Below, one piece after another: positions 9,293 through 21,596 of a stretch of 64,000 nt of DNA. Source of the DNA: Pseudomonas sp. GOM6 (GTDB lineage: Bacteria > Pseudomonadota > Gammaproteobacteria > Pseudomonadales > Pseudomonadaceae). The DNA lies in NCBI RefSeq assembly GCF_029537485.1, contig NZ_JARPUS010000001.1, positions 372,001 through 436,000 on the forward strand. The letters run 5' to 3'. Under the pieces are notes generated by a model. The model was given only the letters and a program-made list of their open reading frames with translations, did no database searches and was not told the DNA's origin. Numbering within the stretch: position 1 is the stretch's first letter; the number at the start of each line of letters is the position of its first letter. The position numbers and the translations under genes were made by a program.

Positions 9293-10699
9293 TCAACCCG
9301 GATCGCGGTGGTTGGGGTAGAGGTCTTCGGCAACCGCCACGCTGACCGACTCGCGCGTGGCGATGTCGATGCCTTCGCTGGCCACCTCGGCGAGAAAATC
9401 GATCTGCTCCGGGGTGATCACGTAAGGCGGCAGGAAGTACACCACGCTGCCCAGCGGGCGCAGCAGTGCGCCACGGCTCAGCGCATGCTGGTAAACCCGC
9501 AGGCCGCGGCGCTCCTGCCAGGGGTAGGCGGTCTTGCTGGCCTTGTCGGCGACCATCTCGATGGCCAGGGCCATGCCGGTCTGGCGTACTTCAGCCACAT
9601 GTGGGTGATCGGCCAGGTGCGCGGTGGCGCTGGCCATGCGTGCGCTGAGGGCCTTGTTGGCCTCGATCACCTTGTCCTGCTCGAAGATATCCAGCGTCGC
9701 CAGCGCAGCGGCACAGGCCAGCGGGTTGCCGGTGTAGGTGTGCGAGTGGAGGAAGGCGCGCAGGGTGGCGTAGTCGTCGTAGAAGGCGCCGTACACCTCA
9801 TCGGTGGTGAGCACCGCGGCCATCGGCAGGTAGCCGCCGGTGAGTGCCTTGGACAGGATCAGGAAGTCCGGGGTAATGCCGGCCTGCTCGCAGGCGAACA
9901 TGGTCCCGGTACGGCCGAAGCCGACGGCAATCTCATCGTGGATCAGGTGCACCCCAAAGCGGTCGCAGGCCTCGCGCAGCAGCTTGAGGTAGACCGGGTG
10001 ATACATGCGCATGCCGCCGGCGCCCTGAATCAGCGGCTCGACGATCACTGCCGCCACTTCATGGGCGTGCTCGGCCAGGGTCTGCTCCATGGCGGCGAAC
10101 ATCGTGCGCGAGTGCTCTTCCCAGCCCATGCCTTCGGGGCGCAGGTAGCAGTCCGGGCTGGGCACCTTGAGGGTATCGAGCAATAGCGCCTTGTAGGTGT
10201 CGGTGAACAGCGCCACGTCACCGACCGACATGGCCGCCACCGTTTCGCCATGGTAGCTGTTGCTCAGGGTGACGAAGCGTTTCTTTTCCGGTTTGCCGGT
10301 ATTGATCCAGTAGTGGTGGCTCATCTTCAGCGCCACCTCGATACCGGAGGAGCCGTTGTCGGCGTAGAACACCTTGCTCAGTCCGGCCGGGGTGATCTGT
10401 ACCAGACGCTCGGACAGCTCCACTACCGGCGCATGGGTGAAGCCGGCCAGCATCACGTGTTCCAGGCTTTCCAGTTGTTCCTTGATGCGTGCGTTGATGC
10501 GCGGGTTGCCGTGGCCGAATACGTTGACCCACCAGGAGCTGACGGCATCCAGGTAGCGCTTGCCGTCGAAGTCTTCCAGCCATACGCCGTCGCCACGCTT
10601 GATCGGGATCAGCGGTAGACGCTCGTGATCCTTCATCTGGGTGCAGGGGTGCCACAGCACGGCAAGGTCGCGCTGCATCCACTCGGTGTTCTGGCTCAT
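9293..10699 (-). CDS. bioA: Adenosylmethionine-8-amino-7-oxononanoate aminotransferase BioA
   Basis: PLP enzyme of biotin synthesis that converts KAPA to DAPA using SAM as amino donor. It has 468 residues from the ATG at 10699, which has GAGGAGAG upstream; a TTG six codons earlier has no such site. Class-III aminotransferase landmarks are visible: SSWWVNVFGHGNP, the GSSGIE phosphate loop, LIHDEIAVGFGRTG and the PLP lysine in ILSKALTGG. It is the first gene of a bioA-tpm(-rsmE) unit and is unlinked to other bio genes here. SAM use ties it loosely to the methyl-cycle genes further along. Confidence 0.95.
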   Translation of the reverse strand: MSQNTEWMQRDLAVLWHPCTQMKDHERLPLIPIKRGDGVWLEDFDGKRYLDAVSSWWVNVFGHGNPRINARIKEQLESLEHVMLAGFTHAPVVELSERLVQITPAGLSKVFYADNGSSGIEVALKMSHHYWINTGKPEKKRFVTLSNSYHGETVAAMSVGDVALFTDTYKALLLDTLKVPSPDCYLRPEGMGWEEHSRTMFAAMEQTLAEHAHEVAAVIVEPLIQGAGGMRMYHPVYLKLLREACDRFGVHLIHDEIAVGFGRTGTMFACEQAGITPDFLILSKALTGGYLPMAAVLTTDEVYGAFYDDYATLRAFLHSHTYTGNPLACAAALATLDIFEQDKVIEANKALSARMASATAHLADHPHVAEVRQTGMALAIEMVADKASKTAYPWQERRGLRVYQHALSRGALLRPLGSVVYFLPPYVITPEQIDFLAEVASEGIDIATRESVSVAVAEDLYPNHRDPG

Positions 10700-11005
10700 G
10701 GGCTCTCTCCTCGACAACGGCCAGTGAGACTACCAGAAGGCTGCGGTGGGCACGTCCGTTTGCGCAGTATCCGTGGCGTATGGCGTTGCGATGGCTCGGC
10801 CCATCCCTTGGCTGCCATTCATTCCCCTAAAAGTGCCGCTCAGAGGCGCGCCGGGAACCTGGCAGGGGCGGAGTGACCCAAAGGTCTCGCTTCTGGTGGC
10901 TCGGTCAATAGATCTGGTTACTCGATATTTCGAAGCGAAAAATTCCGCTTTTATTCGATGCATTTGCCGCTAGGCTTGGCCAACTCTCAGTACGGAAACG
11001 ATGCA
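10700..11005. other. Divergent intergenic region bioA / cytochrome b561
   Basis: This 306-bp gap must hold the promoters for bioA on one strand and the cytochrome b561-YceI operon on the other. Positions ~10905-10965 are visibly AT-rich, with GATATTTCGAAGCG and TTTTATTCGATG, which is consistent with a promoter. I could not assign a convincing -35/-10 pair or operator. No coding potential. Confidence 0.4.
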
Positions 11006-11560
11006 ATGCAGTGGCGCAATTCCAACTCCCGTTATGGCCTGATCAGCATCCTGCTGCACTGGTTGGTGGCCCTGGCGGTGTTTGGCCTGTTCGGCCTTGG
11101 GCTGTGGATGGTCGGGCTGGACTACTACAGCAGCTGGTATCGCACCGCACCCGACCTGCACAAGAGTATTGGTTTGACCCTGTTCGCCGTGATGCTGGCG
11201 CGTCTGGTCTGGCGCTTCGTCAGTCCGCCGCCGCCGGCGCCGGCCAACCACGGTGCTGTCACTCGCCTGGCCTCCAAGGCCGGGCATGCCTTTCTCTACC
11301 TGGCGCTGTTCGCGTTGATGATCAGCGGCTACCTGATTTCCACGGCCGATGACCGCGGCATTGCCGTGTTCGGCCTGTTCGAGGTTCCGGCGACCCTGAC
11401 CAGCATTCCGGACCAGGCCGACGTCGCCGGCCTGGTCCACGAATACCTCGCCTGGGCGTTGGTGATTTTCGCCGGCCTGCACGCCCTAGCGGCACTCAAA
11501 CACCATTTCATTGACCGTGACGCCACCCTGGTGCGCATGTTTGGTCGCACCGGCAAGTAA
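11006..11560 (+). CDS. Cytochrome b561-family protein
   Basis: Di-haem, four-helix inner-membrane cytochrome b of 184 residues. The ATG at 11006 (MQWRNSNSRYG) was chosen because it has GGAA upstream and matches the family N-terminus; a frame opening at 10958 would add 16 odd residues. Helix 1 contains LLHWLVALAVFGL, and His residues for haem ligation appear in LLHW, DLHKSIG, GHAFLYL and VHEYLAW. It lies 18 bp upstream of a YceI gene. This pairing is common, and electron transfer to quinone or periplasmic partners is assumed rather than shown. Confidence 0.9.
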   Translation: MQWRNSNSRYGLISILLHWLVALAVFGLFGLGLWMVGLDYYSSWYRTAPDLHKSIGLTLFAVMLARLVWRFVSPPPPAPANHGAVTRLASKAGHAFLYLALFALMISGYLISTADDRGIAVFGLFEVPATLTSIPDQADVAGLVHEYLAWALVIFAGLHALAALKHHFIDRDATLVRMFGRTGK

Positions 11561-11578
11561 CCCACAAGGAGACTGTTA

Positions 11579-12154
11579 ATGTTCAAGAAATCCTTCGCTG
11601 CCCTGACCCTGGGCGCCGCTCTGTTCGCTGGCCAGGCCATGGCCGCCGACTACGCCATCGACAAGCAAGGCCAGCACGCCTTCATCAACTTCAAGATCAG
11701 CCACCTGGGCTACAGCTGGCTGTACGGCACCTTCAAGGACTTCGATGGCAGCTTCAGCTTCGACGCCAAGGCGCCGGAAGCGAGCAAGGTCAGCGTCAAG
11801 ATCAACACCGCCAGCGTCGACTCCAACCACGCCGAGCGTGACAAGCACCTGCGCAGTGGCGACTTCCTCAACGTCGACAAGCACCCGACCGCCACCTTCG
11901 AGTCCACTTCGGTCAAGAGCACCGGCGAAGGCACTGCCGACATCACCGGCAACCTGACCCTCAACGGTGTGACCAAGCCGGTGGTGATCGCTGCCAAGTT
12001 CATCGGTGAAGGCAGCGACCCGTGGGGCGGCTACCGCGCCGGTTTCGAAGGCAGCACCACGCTCAAGCTGAAGGACTTCGACATCCAGAAGGATCTCGGC
12101 CCGGCTTCCCAGGAAGTCGAACTGATCCTCTCCGTGGAAGGCGTGCGTCAGTAA
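11579..12154 (+). CDS. YceI-family periplasmic protein (syntenic with P. aeruginosa PasP)
   Basis: Secreted lipocalin-like protein of 191 residues that starts with a Sec signal peptide (cleavage after AMAA-type site near residue 22). The YceI beta-barrel, known to bind isoprenoid lipids such as ubiquinone-8 in relatives, spans the rest: [29 protein letters not shown] and FGN-like [10 protein letters not shown] segments. A good AAGGAG lies upstream of ATG. The positional equivalent in P. aeruginosa, PA0423, is described as the small secreted protease PasP; I see no recognised protease motif here. It is the second gene of the b561-yceI operon and ends at a strong terminator. Confidence 0.9.
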   Translation: MFKKSFAALTLGAALFAGQAMAADYAIDKQGQHAFINFKISHLGYSWLYGTFKDFDGSFSFDAKAPEASKVSVKINTASVDSNHAERDKHLRSGDFLNVDKHPTATFESTSVKSTGEGTADITGNLTLNGVTKPVVIAAKFIGEGSDPWGGYRAGFEGSTTLKLKDFDIQKDLGPASQEVELILSVEGVRQ

Positions 12155-12211
12155 TCTGCGTGGCGGCGCGCCGGCCAGGTGCCGGCGCGCTCAGCCTGCG
12201 ATCAGCGGTAT

Positions 12212-12241
12212 AAAAAAGCCGGCCCTGGGGCCGGCTTTTTT
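12212..12241. terminator. Bidirectional intrinsic terminator
   Basis: A-run, GC-rich hairpin (GCCGGCC / GGCCGGC, arms 12218-12224 and 12229-12235) and T-run lie between the convergent yceI and rhlE genes. It has U tracts in both directions. Confidence 0.88.
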
Positions 12242-12255
12242 CATGAGGCGAAGCC

Positions 12256-14115
12256 CTATTCCGAGGCGTCGCTCTTGCGGGTCAGCAGGGCTGGCTTCTC
12301 ACCGCGCGGGCGGGAGTTGCTCAGGCTGTCCAGCTGCTCGGCAGTGGGCAGGCGCTCACCCTTGCGGATGATCAGCGGCTGCTTGGCGGCACGGCTGTCC
12401 TGCACAGCGGGTTCCTGGCGCTCGTAGCGCGGCTCCTCGCGACGGCGACCGCCGCCATTGCCGCGCTGCCCTTGGCCCTGGCCGCGTTTCGGGCCTTGCC
12501 CTTGCCCCTGGCCCTGACGCTGTCCGCCGGGCTTGCCCTGGCCTTGTTTCTGGCCGCCTTGGCGCTGACCGCCCTGACCGCGTGGCTGAGCACTGCCCTG
12601 GCCGCCACCCTGACCACCGCGGCGCGGGTTGCGCCCCTGCGGCTTGGGCTGCGTCGGCACGTAGTCCGCGCGATTGCCAAAGTTGTCGAACTCGTCGTCG
12701 AGGAACTCCTCGGGATCGCGCTCCGGCGGCAGGGCCAACGGGGCGGCTGGCTTGTTCGCCTGGCGTGGCAGGTTCTGTTGCGGCTGCTGGCCGCCTTCAC
12801 CCTGGCCTTTGCCCTTGCCGCGACGGCGCTTGCGCTTCTTCGGCTGCCCTTCGCCGGTGTCGCCCTCGGCCTTGGGCTCGTGCTTGGCTTCGTGCTTGGG
12901 TTTGTCCGCGCGCGGCTTGCGTTCAGGGCGAGGGCCGCGCGGCTCGGGCTTCTCCACCTCGATGCTGGCCGCATCGAAGCCCTGCATGTCGCCATCCGGA
13001 ATCTGCTGCTTGGTCATGCGTTCGATGGCCTTGAGCAGCTTCTCCTCGTCCGGCGCGACCAGAGAGATGGCTTCGCCGCTACGTCCGGCACGACCGGTGC
13101 GGCCGATACGGTGCACGTAGTCTTCTTCGACGTTGGGCAGCTCGTAGTTGACCACGTGGGGCAACTGGTCGATGTCCAGGCCGCGGGCGGCGATGTCGGT
13201 GGCGACCAGGATGCGCACCTGGTTGGCCTTGAAGTCGGCCAGGGCCTTGGTGCGCGCGTTCTGGCTCTTGTTGCCATGAATCGCAGCGGCCGGCAGGCCG
13301 TGTTTCTCGAGGTACTCGGCCAGGCGGTTGGCGCCGTGCTTGGTGCGGGTGAACACCAGCACCTGTTCCCAGGCGCCGAGGGTGATCAGGTGCGCCAGGA
13401 GGGCACGCTTGTGTGTGGCCGGGATGCGGAACACACGCTGCTCGATGCGCTCGACCGTGGTATTCGGCGGCGTGACTTCGATGCGCTCGGGGTCGCGCAA
13501 CAGCTTGTTGGCCAGGGCGATGATGTCCTTGGAGAAGGTCGCCGAGAACAGCAGGTTCTGGCGCTGAGCCGGCAGGCGCGCGAGGACCTTCTTCACGTCG
13601 TGGATGAAGCCCATGTCGAGCATGCGGTCGGCTTCGTCGAGGACCAGGATCTCCACGTGAGATAGGTCGACGCTACCCTGTCCGGCCAGGTCGAGCAGAC
13701 GGCCGGGACAGGCCACCAGCACGTCCACACCTTTGGCCAGGGCCTGCACCTGCGGGTTCATGCCGACACCGCCGAAGATGCAGGTGCTGACCAGCGGCAG
13801 ATCGCGGGCGTAGACCTTGAAGCTGTCGTGCACCTGGGCAGCCAGCTCGCGGGTCGGCGTCAACACCAGCACGCGCGGCTGTTTCGGGCCGTGGCGGTGT
13901 TCGCGATCCGGATGGCCGCCCGGGAACAGGCGCTCCAGAATCGGCAGGGCGAAACCTGCGGTTTTACCAGTACCCGTCTGGGCGGCGACCATCAGATCAC
14001 GGCCTTGCAACACGGCGGGAATGGCCCGCTGTTGCACCGGAGTGGGCTGGGCGTAGCCGGCCGCTTCTACGGCGCCGGCCAATGCCTCGGAGAGACCGAG
14101 GGAAACAAAGGACAT
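12256..14115 (-). CDS. rhlE: DEAD-box ATP-dependent RNA helicase RhlE (RhlE2 type)
   Basis: RNA helicase of 619 residues. The helicase core (about 1-375) has the Q motif, AQTGTGKT (Walker A), [28 protein letters not shown] and HRIGRTGR. It is followed by a ~240-residue tail: first K/E/P-rich and basic ([12 protein letters not shown]), then a low-complexity G/Q/R segment around residues 490-575. Two RhlE paralogues exist in P. aeruginosa; the one at this position (PA0428) has a long C-terminal extension implicated in RNase E/RNA degradation, so this is probably that orthologue. The start MSFVSLGL at 14115 is the conserved helicase N-terminus; the frame upstream to 14235 is not needed. Confidence 0.94.
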   Translation of the reverse strand: MSFVSLGLSEALAGAVEAAGYAQPTPVQQRAIPAVLQGRDLMVAAQTGTGKTAGFALPILERLFPGGHPDREHRHGPKQPRVLVLTPTRELAAQVHDSFKVYARDLPLVSTCIFGGVGMNPQVQALAKGVDVLVACPGRLLDLAGQGSVDLSHVEILVLDEADRMLDMGFIHDVKKVLARLPAQRQNLLFSATFSKDIIALANKLLRDPERIEVTPPNTTVERIEQRVFRIPATHKRALLAHLITLGAWEQVLVFTRTKHGANRLAEYLEKHGLPAAAIHGNKSQNARTKALADFKANQVRILVATDIAARGLDIDQLPHVVNYELPNVEEDYVHRIGRTGRAGRSGEAISLVAPDEEKLLKAIERMTKQQIPDGDMQGFDAASIEVEKPEPRGPRPERKPRADKPKHEAKHEPKAEGDTGEGQPKKRKRRRGKGKGQGEGGQQPQQNLPRQANKPAAPLALPPERDPEEFLDDEFDNFGNRADYVPTQPKPQGRNPRRGGQGGGQGSAQPRGQGGQRQGGQKQGQGKPGGQRQGQGQGQGPKRGQGQGQRGNGGGRRREEPRYERQEPAVQDSRAAKQPLIIRKGERLPTAEQLDSLSNSRPRGEKPALLTRKSDASE

Positions 14116-14314
14116 GTGTAATCCTGTCAATGTGGGGCGAAAGCCCGATGGGGAAGCTGCCTGGCTTGAATCGCTCTCGCTGAACGATCCCGTCCGGTAC
14201 TGCTGGGCGATGGGTTGCCGAGCATCCGGGCGCAAGCCTGGCGGAAGCCCGGAGTATAACAGAGCAACGTGGTGGCGCCGCTAGCTGTCCGTCGCCTGAA
14301 TTGCTTGCGCTGGA

Positions 14315-15085
14315 TCAATCTTTCGCGGCAATCGGTGTGCTGTCGGGGGTGGCATAACGGGCCTGCAGGCGAGCGTAGGCGTTTTCCTGCTTGAAGCGCC
14401 GCAGTTCTGCACTGAAGCGTTCGGCCAGTGCCGCCAGCTCTGTGGTCTGGCGCAAGGCCAGATACAGGCGGTCCGTACCGACAGCCTTGGGGTTGTAGCC
14501 GAGTTGCTCGCCCAGGCCAAGCTGGGCGGCGAGGAACAGCCCGGCGCGGCGGTCGTTGACCACCAGATCGACGCGCTGGCGCACCAGCTTGCCGAGGTTG
14601 GCTTCGTGGCTCGGTGCTTCCTCGCGGCTGAAAAGGCGTGAGTCGCGGAAGGCCTGGTCGTTGTACCAGTAGCCTGGCGAGGTGCCGATCAGCAGGTCGC
14701 GCAGGTCGTCCAGTTGGCGGTAGGGGTAGGGGCGGCTGCGCGAGTAGAAGAGGACAAACTCGACGTCCGACAGCGGTTCCTCGACGAACAGCATGTGCGC
14801 TTCGCGTTCGGGGATGCGGAATATATCGAGGATGCCGTCGGCCTGGCCCTGCTCGAAGGCCAGCAGGCAGCGCTTCCAGGGCAGGAACTGCCACTCGACC
14901 TCGACCCCCAGACGGCGTAGCACCTCGGCGCTGATCTCGTAGTCGAGCCCGGTGGGCTGGCCGTTTTCCTCGTACACATAAGGTGCCCAGGCCTCGGTGA
15001 CGATGCGCAGCGGCTCAGCCCGAGCCGTGAGTGCAAGGCAGCAGAGGAGCAGGGTGGCAATTATCTGGCGCTGGAATAGTGGCAT
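14315..15085 (-). CDS. Orphan periplasmic solute-binding protein, family 3 (SBP_bac_3)
   Basis: Small amino-acid-type periplasmic binding protein of 256 residues with a Sec signal peptide (residues ~1-23, ending TARA). The fold is visible from LRIVTEAWAPYVYEENGQPTG through GILDIFRIPERE and DLVVNDRRAG. There is no permease or ATPase gene beside it, so it is not part of an obvious ABC operon. It lies 199 bp from rhlE and 58 bp after ppnN on the same strand. Ligand and partner are unknown; it is one of four similar proteins in this window. Confidence 0.85.
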   Translation of the reverse strand: MPLFQRQIIATLLLCCLALTARAEPLRIVTEAWAPYVYEENGQPTGLDYEISAEVLRRLGVEVEWQFLPWKRCLLAFEQGQADGILDIFRIPEREAHMLFVEEPLSDVEFVLFYSRSRPYPYRQLDDLRDLLIGTSPGYWYNDQAFRDSRLFSREEAPSHEANLGKLVRQRVDLVVNDRRAGLFLAAQLGLGEQLGYNPKAVGTDRLYLALRQTTELAALAERFSAELRRFKQENAYARLQARYATPDSTPIAAKD

Positions 15086-15143
15086 TCGGCCAGAGTAATG
15101 GCTTTCACTCCGGCCGAATAGTCAGCAATAAGTCGCAGGTCGA

Positions 15144-16520
15144 TCAGTCAACCACTCGGTAGCAGGGGACGTAGGCGCTGCCGCCCGGCAGCTTCATGCG
15201 GTGCTGCTCGACGAAGGCCTGCAGCAGACGATCCAGGGGGCGCATGATGCTCGGATCGCCCTTGATCTCGTACGGGCCGTGTTCCTCGATCAGGCGGATG
15301 CCATGGGCCTTGACGTTGCCGGCGACGATGCCGGAGAACGCCCGGCGCAGGTTGGCGGCCAGCTCGTGCAGCGGTTGCTCGCGGGTCAGGTTGAGTGCTG
15401 CCATGTTGGCGTGGGTGGCCTCGAAGGGGCGCTGGAAGCCCTCGTCGATCTTCAGCAGCCAGTTGAAGTGAAAGGCGTCGTTGTGTTCACGGCGGTGGTG
15501 TTCCACTTCGCGCATGCCCTGGGCCATCTGCCGGGCCACTTCGGCCGGATCGTTGATGATGATGCGGTAGCGTTCCTGGGCTTGCTTGCCCAGGGTGGCG
15601 CCGATGAAGTCATGCAATTGTTGCAGGTAGGGCGAGGCGTTCTTCGGTCCGGTGAGGATCACCGGGAAGGGCAGGCTGGCGTTGTCCGGGTGGGTGAGGA
15701 TGCCGAGCAGGTAGAGGAATTCTTCGGCCGTGCCGACGCCGCCGGGAAAGATGATGATGCCGTGTCCGACGCGGACGAAGGCCTCCAGGCGTTTCTCGAT
15801 ATCCGGCAGGATCACCAGTTCGTTGACGATCGGGTTGGGCGCTTCGGCGGCGATGATGCCCGGCTCGGTCAGGCCCAGGTAGCGCGCGCCGCTGATGCGC
15901 TGCTTGGCATGGGCGATGGTGGCGCCCTTCATCGGCCCCTTCATCACGCCCGGGCCGCAGCCGGTGCAGATGTCCAGACCGCGCAGGCCGAGTTCGTGGC
16001 CGACCTTCTTGGTGTACTTATATTCCTCGCTGCTGATCGAGTGGCCGCCCCAGCACACCACCATCTTCGGCTCGACGCCGTTGCGCAGGGTGCGCGCGTT
16101 GCGCAGCAGGTGGAAGACGTAGTCGGTGATGCCTTCGGAGCTGTCCAGGTCGATGCGCTGGTTTTCCAGCTCGCTCTGGGTGTAGACGATGTCGCGCAGG
16201 GCGCTGAACAGCATCTCGCGGGTGCTGGCGATCATCTCGCCGTCGACGAAGGCGTCGGCCGGGGCGTTGCGCAGCTCCAGGCGGATGCCGCGATCCTGCT
16301 GGTGGATGATCACCTCGAAATCCGGGTAGGCCTCGAGGATGGTCTTGGCGTTGTCGCTGTGCGAGCCGGTGTTGAGGATGGCCAGGGCGCACTGGCGGAA
16401 CAGGCGGTAGACGTTGCCCGAGCCGGTGGCGCGCAGTTGCTGCACTTCGCGCTGGGAGAGGGTTTCCAGGCTGCCTTTGGGGCTCACCGAGGCATTGATC
16501 TTGTTGCGGGTCAGAGTCAT
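15144..16520 (-). CDS. ppnN: Pyrimidine/purine nucleotide 5'-monophosphate nucleosidase PpnN
   Basis: Cytosolic enzyme of the LOG-like family that cleaves nucleoside monophosphates to base and ribose-5-phosphate; E. coli PpnN (YgdH) is activated by (p)ppGpp. It has 458 residues, the family length. The active-site loop PGGVGTAEE is intact near residue 265, with GCGPGVMKGPM upstream. N- and C-terminal ppnN-specific domains flank it. It follows metF on the same strand after 118 bp that contain two hairpins, so it may be partly co-transcribed with sahH-metF. Confidence 0.94.
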   Translation of the reverse strand: MTLTRNKINASVSPKGSLETLSQREVQQLRATGSGNVYRLFRQCALAILNTGSHSDNAKTILEAYPDFEVIIHQQDRGIRLELRNAPADAFVDGEMIASTREMLFSALRDIVYTQSELENQRIDLDSSEGITDYVFHLLRNARTLRNGVEPKMVVCWGGHSISSEEYKYTKKVGHELGLRGLDICTGCGPGVMKGPMKGATIAHAKQRISGARYLGLTEPGIIAAEAPNPIVNELVILPDIEKRLEAFVRVGHGIIIFPGGVGTAEEFLYLLGILTHPDNASLPFPVILTGPKNASPYLQQLHDFIGATLGKQAQERYRIIINDPAEVARQMAQGMREVEHHRREHNDAFHFNWLLKIDEGFQRPFEATHANMAALNLTREQPLHELAANLRRAFSGIVAGNVKAHGIRLIEEHGPYEIKGDPSIMRPLDRLLQAFVEQHRMKLPGGSAYVPCYRVVD

Positions 16521-16559
16521 CGAGGCTTCCGTGTCGAGCGGCGACGTACGCCGGGGAGG

Positions 16560-16629
16560 GCGCCGTCAGGAACTGACGGCGCGCTGAGCCTGGTATCTGA
16601 TCGCGCCGCCCGTGCCGAGGGGCACGGGC
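16560..16629 (-). other. Two hairpins between metF and ppnN
   Basis: Perfect 10-bp stem (16560-16569 / 16573-16582, loop GAA) and a 9-bp stem (16608-16616 / 16621-16629) follow the metF stop. Neither is followed by a clear U-run, so they may be processing or stabilising elements rather than full terminators. Confidence 0.5.
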
Positions 16630-16638
16630 AGTGTGGCC

Positions 16639-17487
16639 TCAGCGGGGTAGCTTGAGGTTGTTCCAGATGGCCAGGCTGGGGTCTGCCTGGTTCAGGGTAT
16701 AGAAATGCAGGCCCGGTGCGCCACCCTCTAACAGGCGCTCGCACATTTCGCTGACTACCTGCTCGCCGAAGGCCTGGATGCTCTCCAGGTCGTCGCCGTA
16801 GGCTTCCAGCTGCTTGCGGATCCAGCGCGGGATCTCGGCGCCGCAGGCGTCGGAGAAGCGCGCCAGCTTGCTGTAGTTGGTGATCGGCATGATGCCCGGC
16901 ACGATCGGTAGGTCCACACCCAGCTTGCGCACGCGCTCGACGAAGTAGAAGTAGCAGTCGGCGCTGAAGAAGTACTGGGTGATGGCGCTGTTGGCGCCGG
17001 CCTGGCACTTGCGCACGAAGTTCTGCAGGTCGTCCTCGTAGCTGCGCGCCTGCGGGTGCACTTCCGGGTAGGCCGCCACTTCGATGTGGAAGTGATCGCC
17101 GGTTTCGTTGCGGATGAACTCGACCAGCTCGTTGGCGTAGCGCAGCTCGCCGCTGGCCATGCCCATGCCGGACGGCAGGTCACCACGCAGGGCGACGATG
17201 CGCTGGATGCCGGAATTTTTGTACTGGCTGAGCAGGCTGCGCAGCTCGTCTTTGCTGTCGCCGACGCAGGACAGGTGCGGTGCGGTCGGCACGCCGACAT
17301 CGCCGTCCAGTTGCAGCACGGTGTTCATGGTGCGGTCGCGGGTGGAACCGCCGGCACCGTAGGTGCAGGAGAAAAAGTTGGGGCTGTAGCTGGCCAGCTG
17401 GCGCGCCACGTTCAGCAGTTTTTCATGTCCGGCTTCGGTCTTGGTGGGGAAGAACTCGAAGCTGTAACTACGTGGGTCTTGCGACAT
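16639..17487 (-). CDS. metF: 5,10-methylenetetrahydrofolate reductase MetF
   Basis: Flavoenzyme that makes 5-methyl-THF, the methyl donor for methionine synthesis. It has 282 residues, starting at the ATG at 17487, where AAGGA is correctly placed eight bases upstream; the earlier Met at 17508 lacks this. Visible motifs are SFEFFPTKT at the N-terminus, TYGAGGSTRD, ALRGD and PGIMPITNY. It lies 60 bp downstream of sahH with a hairpin between them, forming a sahH-metF unit under the SAH riboswitch. In PAO1 the same two genes are neighbours. Confidence 0.96.
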   Translation of the reverse strand: MSQDPRSYSFEFFPTKTEAGHEKLLNVARQLASYSPNFFSCTYGAGGSTRDRTMNTVLQLDGDVGVPTAPHLSCVGDSKDELRSLLSQYKNSGIQRIVALRGDLPSGMGMASGELRYANELVEFIRNETGDHFHIEVAAYPEVHPQARSYEDDLQNFVRKCQAGANSAITQYFFSADCYFYFVERVRKLGVDLPIVPGIMPITNYSKLARFSDACGAEIPRWIRKQLEAYGDDLESIQAFGEQVVSEMCERLLEGGAPGLHFYTLNQADPSLAIWNNLKLPR

Positions 17488-17511
17488 AACTTGGGTCCTT
17501 GCAGACACGAA

Positions 17512-17539
17512 GAAGGCGGGGCGTTGCCGCCCCGCCTTC
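17512..17539 (-). terminator. Hairpin between sahH and metF, possible attenuator
   Basis: A perfect 11-bp GC-rich stem (17512-17522 / 17529-17539, 6-base loop) follows the sahH stop codon. No U-run follows on the minus strand. It may cause partial termination or protect the 3' end of sahH mRNA, setting different levels of sahH and metF. Confidence 0.55.
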
Positions 17540-17547
17540 CCGGTGCA

Positions 17548-19057
<1,510 letters not shown>

Positions 19058-19104
19058 CAGGTGGCGGGCACGACCGGGCGGAGCCGATCGCGTGAAGCTC
19101 GGCG

Positions 19105-19133
19105 ATTATAGCCATGCCGTGCAGCTTGCCCAA
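19105..19133 (-). promoter_or_regulatory. Sigma-70 promoter of ahcY
   Basis: A perfect TATAAT -10 box (19105-19110, minus strand) with TTGGGC as -35 (19128-19133) and a 17-bp spacer. Transcription would start near 19098, about 40 bases before the riboswitch P1 stem. Confidence 0.75.
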
Positions 19134-19371
19134 GGCTTTCCGTCGCATGCCAAGCGATGCCATTGAAATCCTTGCCGCGCGTCATCAGCCCCGGCCGGCA
19201 AGATGTTGGCACAGAGGGCTCTGGAAGGCTGGAGTGACGCTCACAGGCCAATGGCTTAAGCCTGTGCGCGCGCTCGCGACTGCTTCGCCGAGGGGCTGCG
19301 GCGACCTGACCCTTGGCGGGAGCAGGCGGACTGGCAATACTGTCGGCCTTTTGGCAAACGACTGGCTGAAG

Positions 19372-21518
<2,147 letters not shown>

Positions 21519-21550
21519 CTAGCGCAGCGGGCGCCAGGTGCGAGGCCCAT

Positions 21551-21575
21551 AAAAAAGCCCCGCACATGCGGGGCT
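21551..21575 (-). terminator. Intrinsic terminator of metK
   Basis: A 9-bp stem (21556-21564 / 21567-21575) is followed on the minus strand by six Ts, 22 bases past the metK stop. This ends the regulator-metK operon before ligB. Confidence 0.88.
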
Positions 21576-21596
21576 TCTGGCGTTGCTGCCTGTGGC

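Noticed and set aside
11006..12154. YceI protein as a proven protease (PasP)
   Set aside because: Only position and family link it to PasP; no catalytic signature is visible, so I did not use the symbol.
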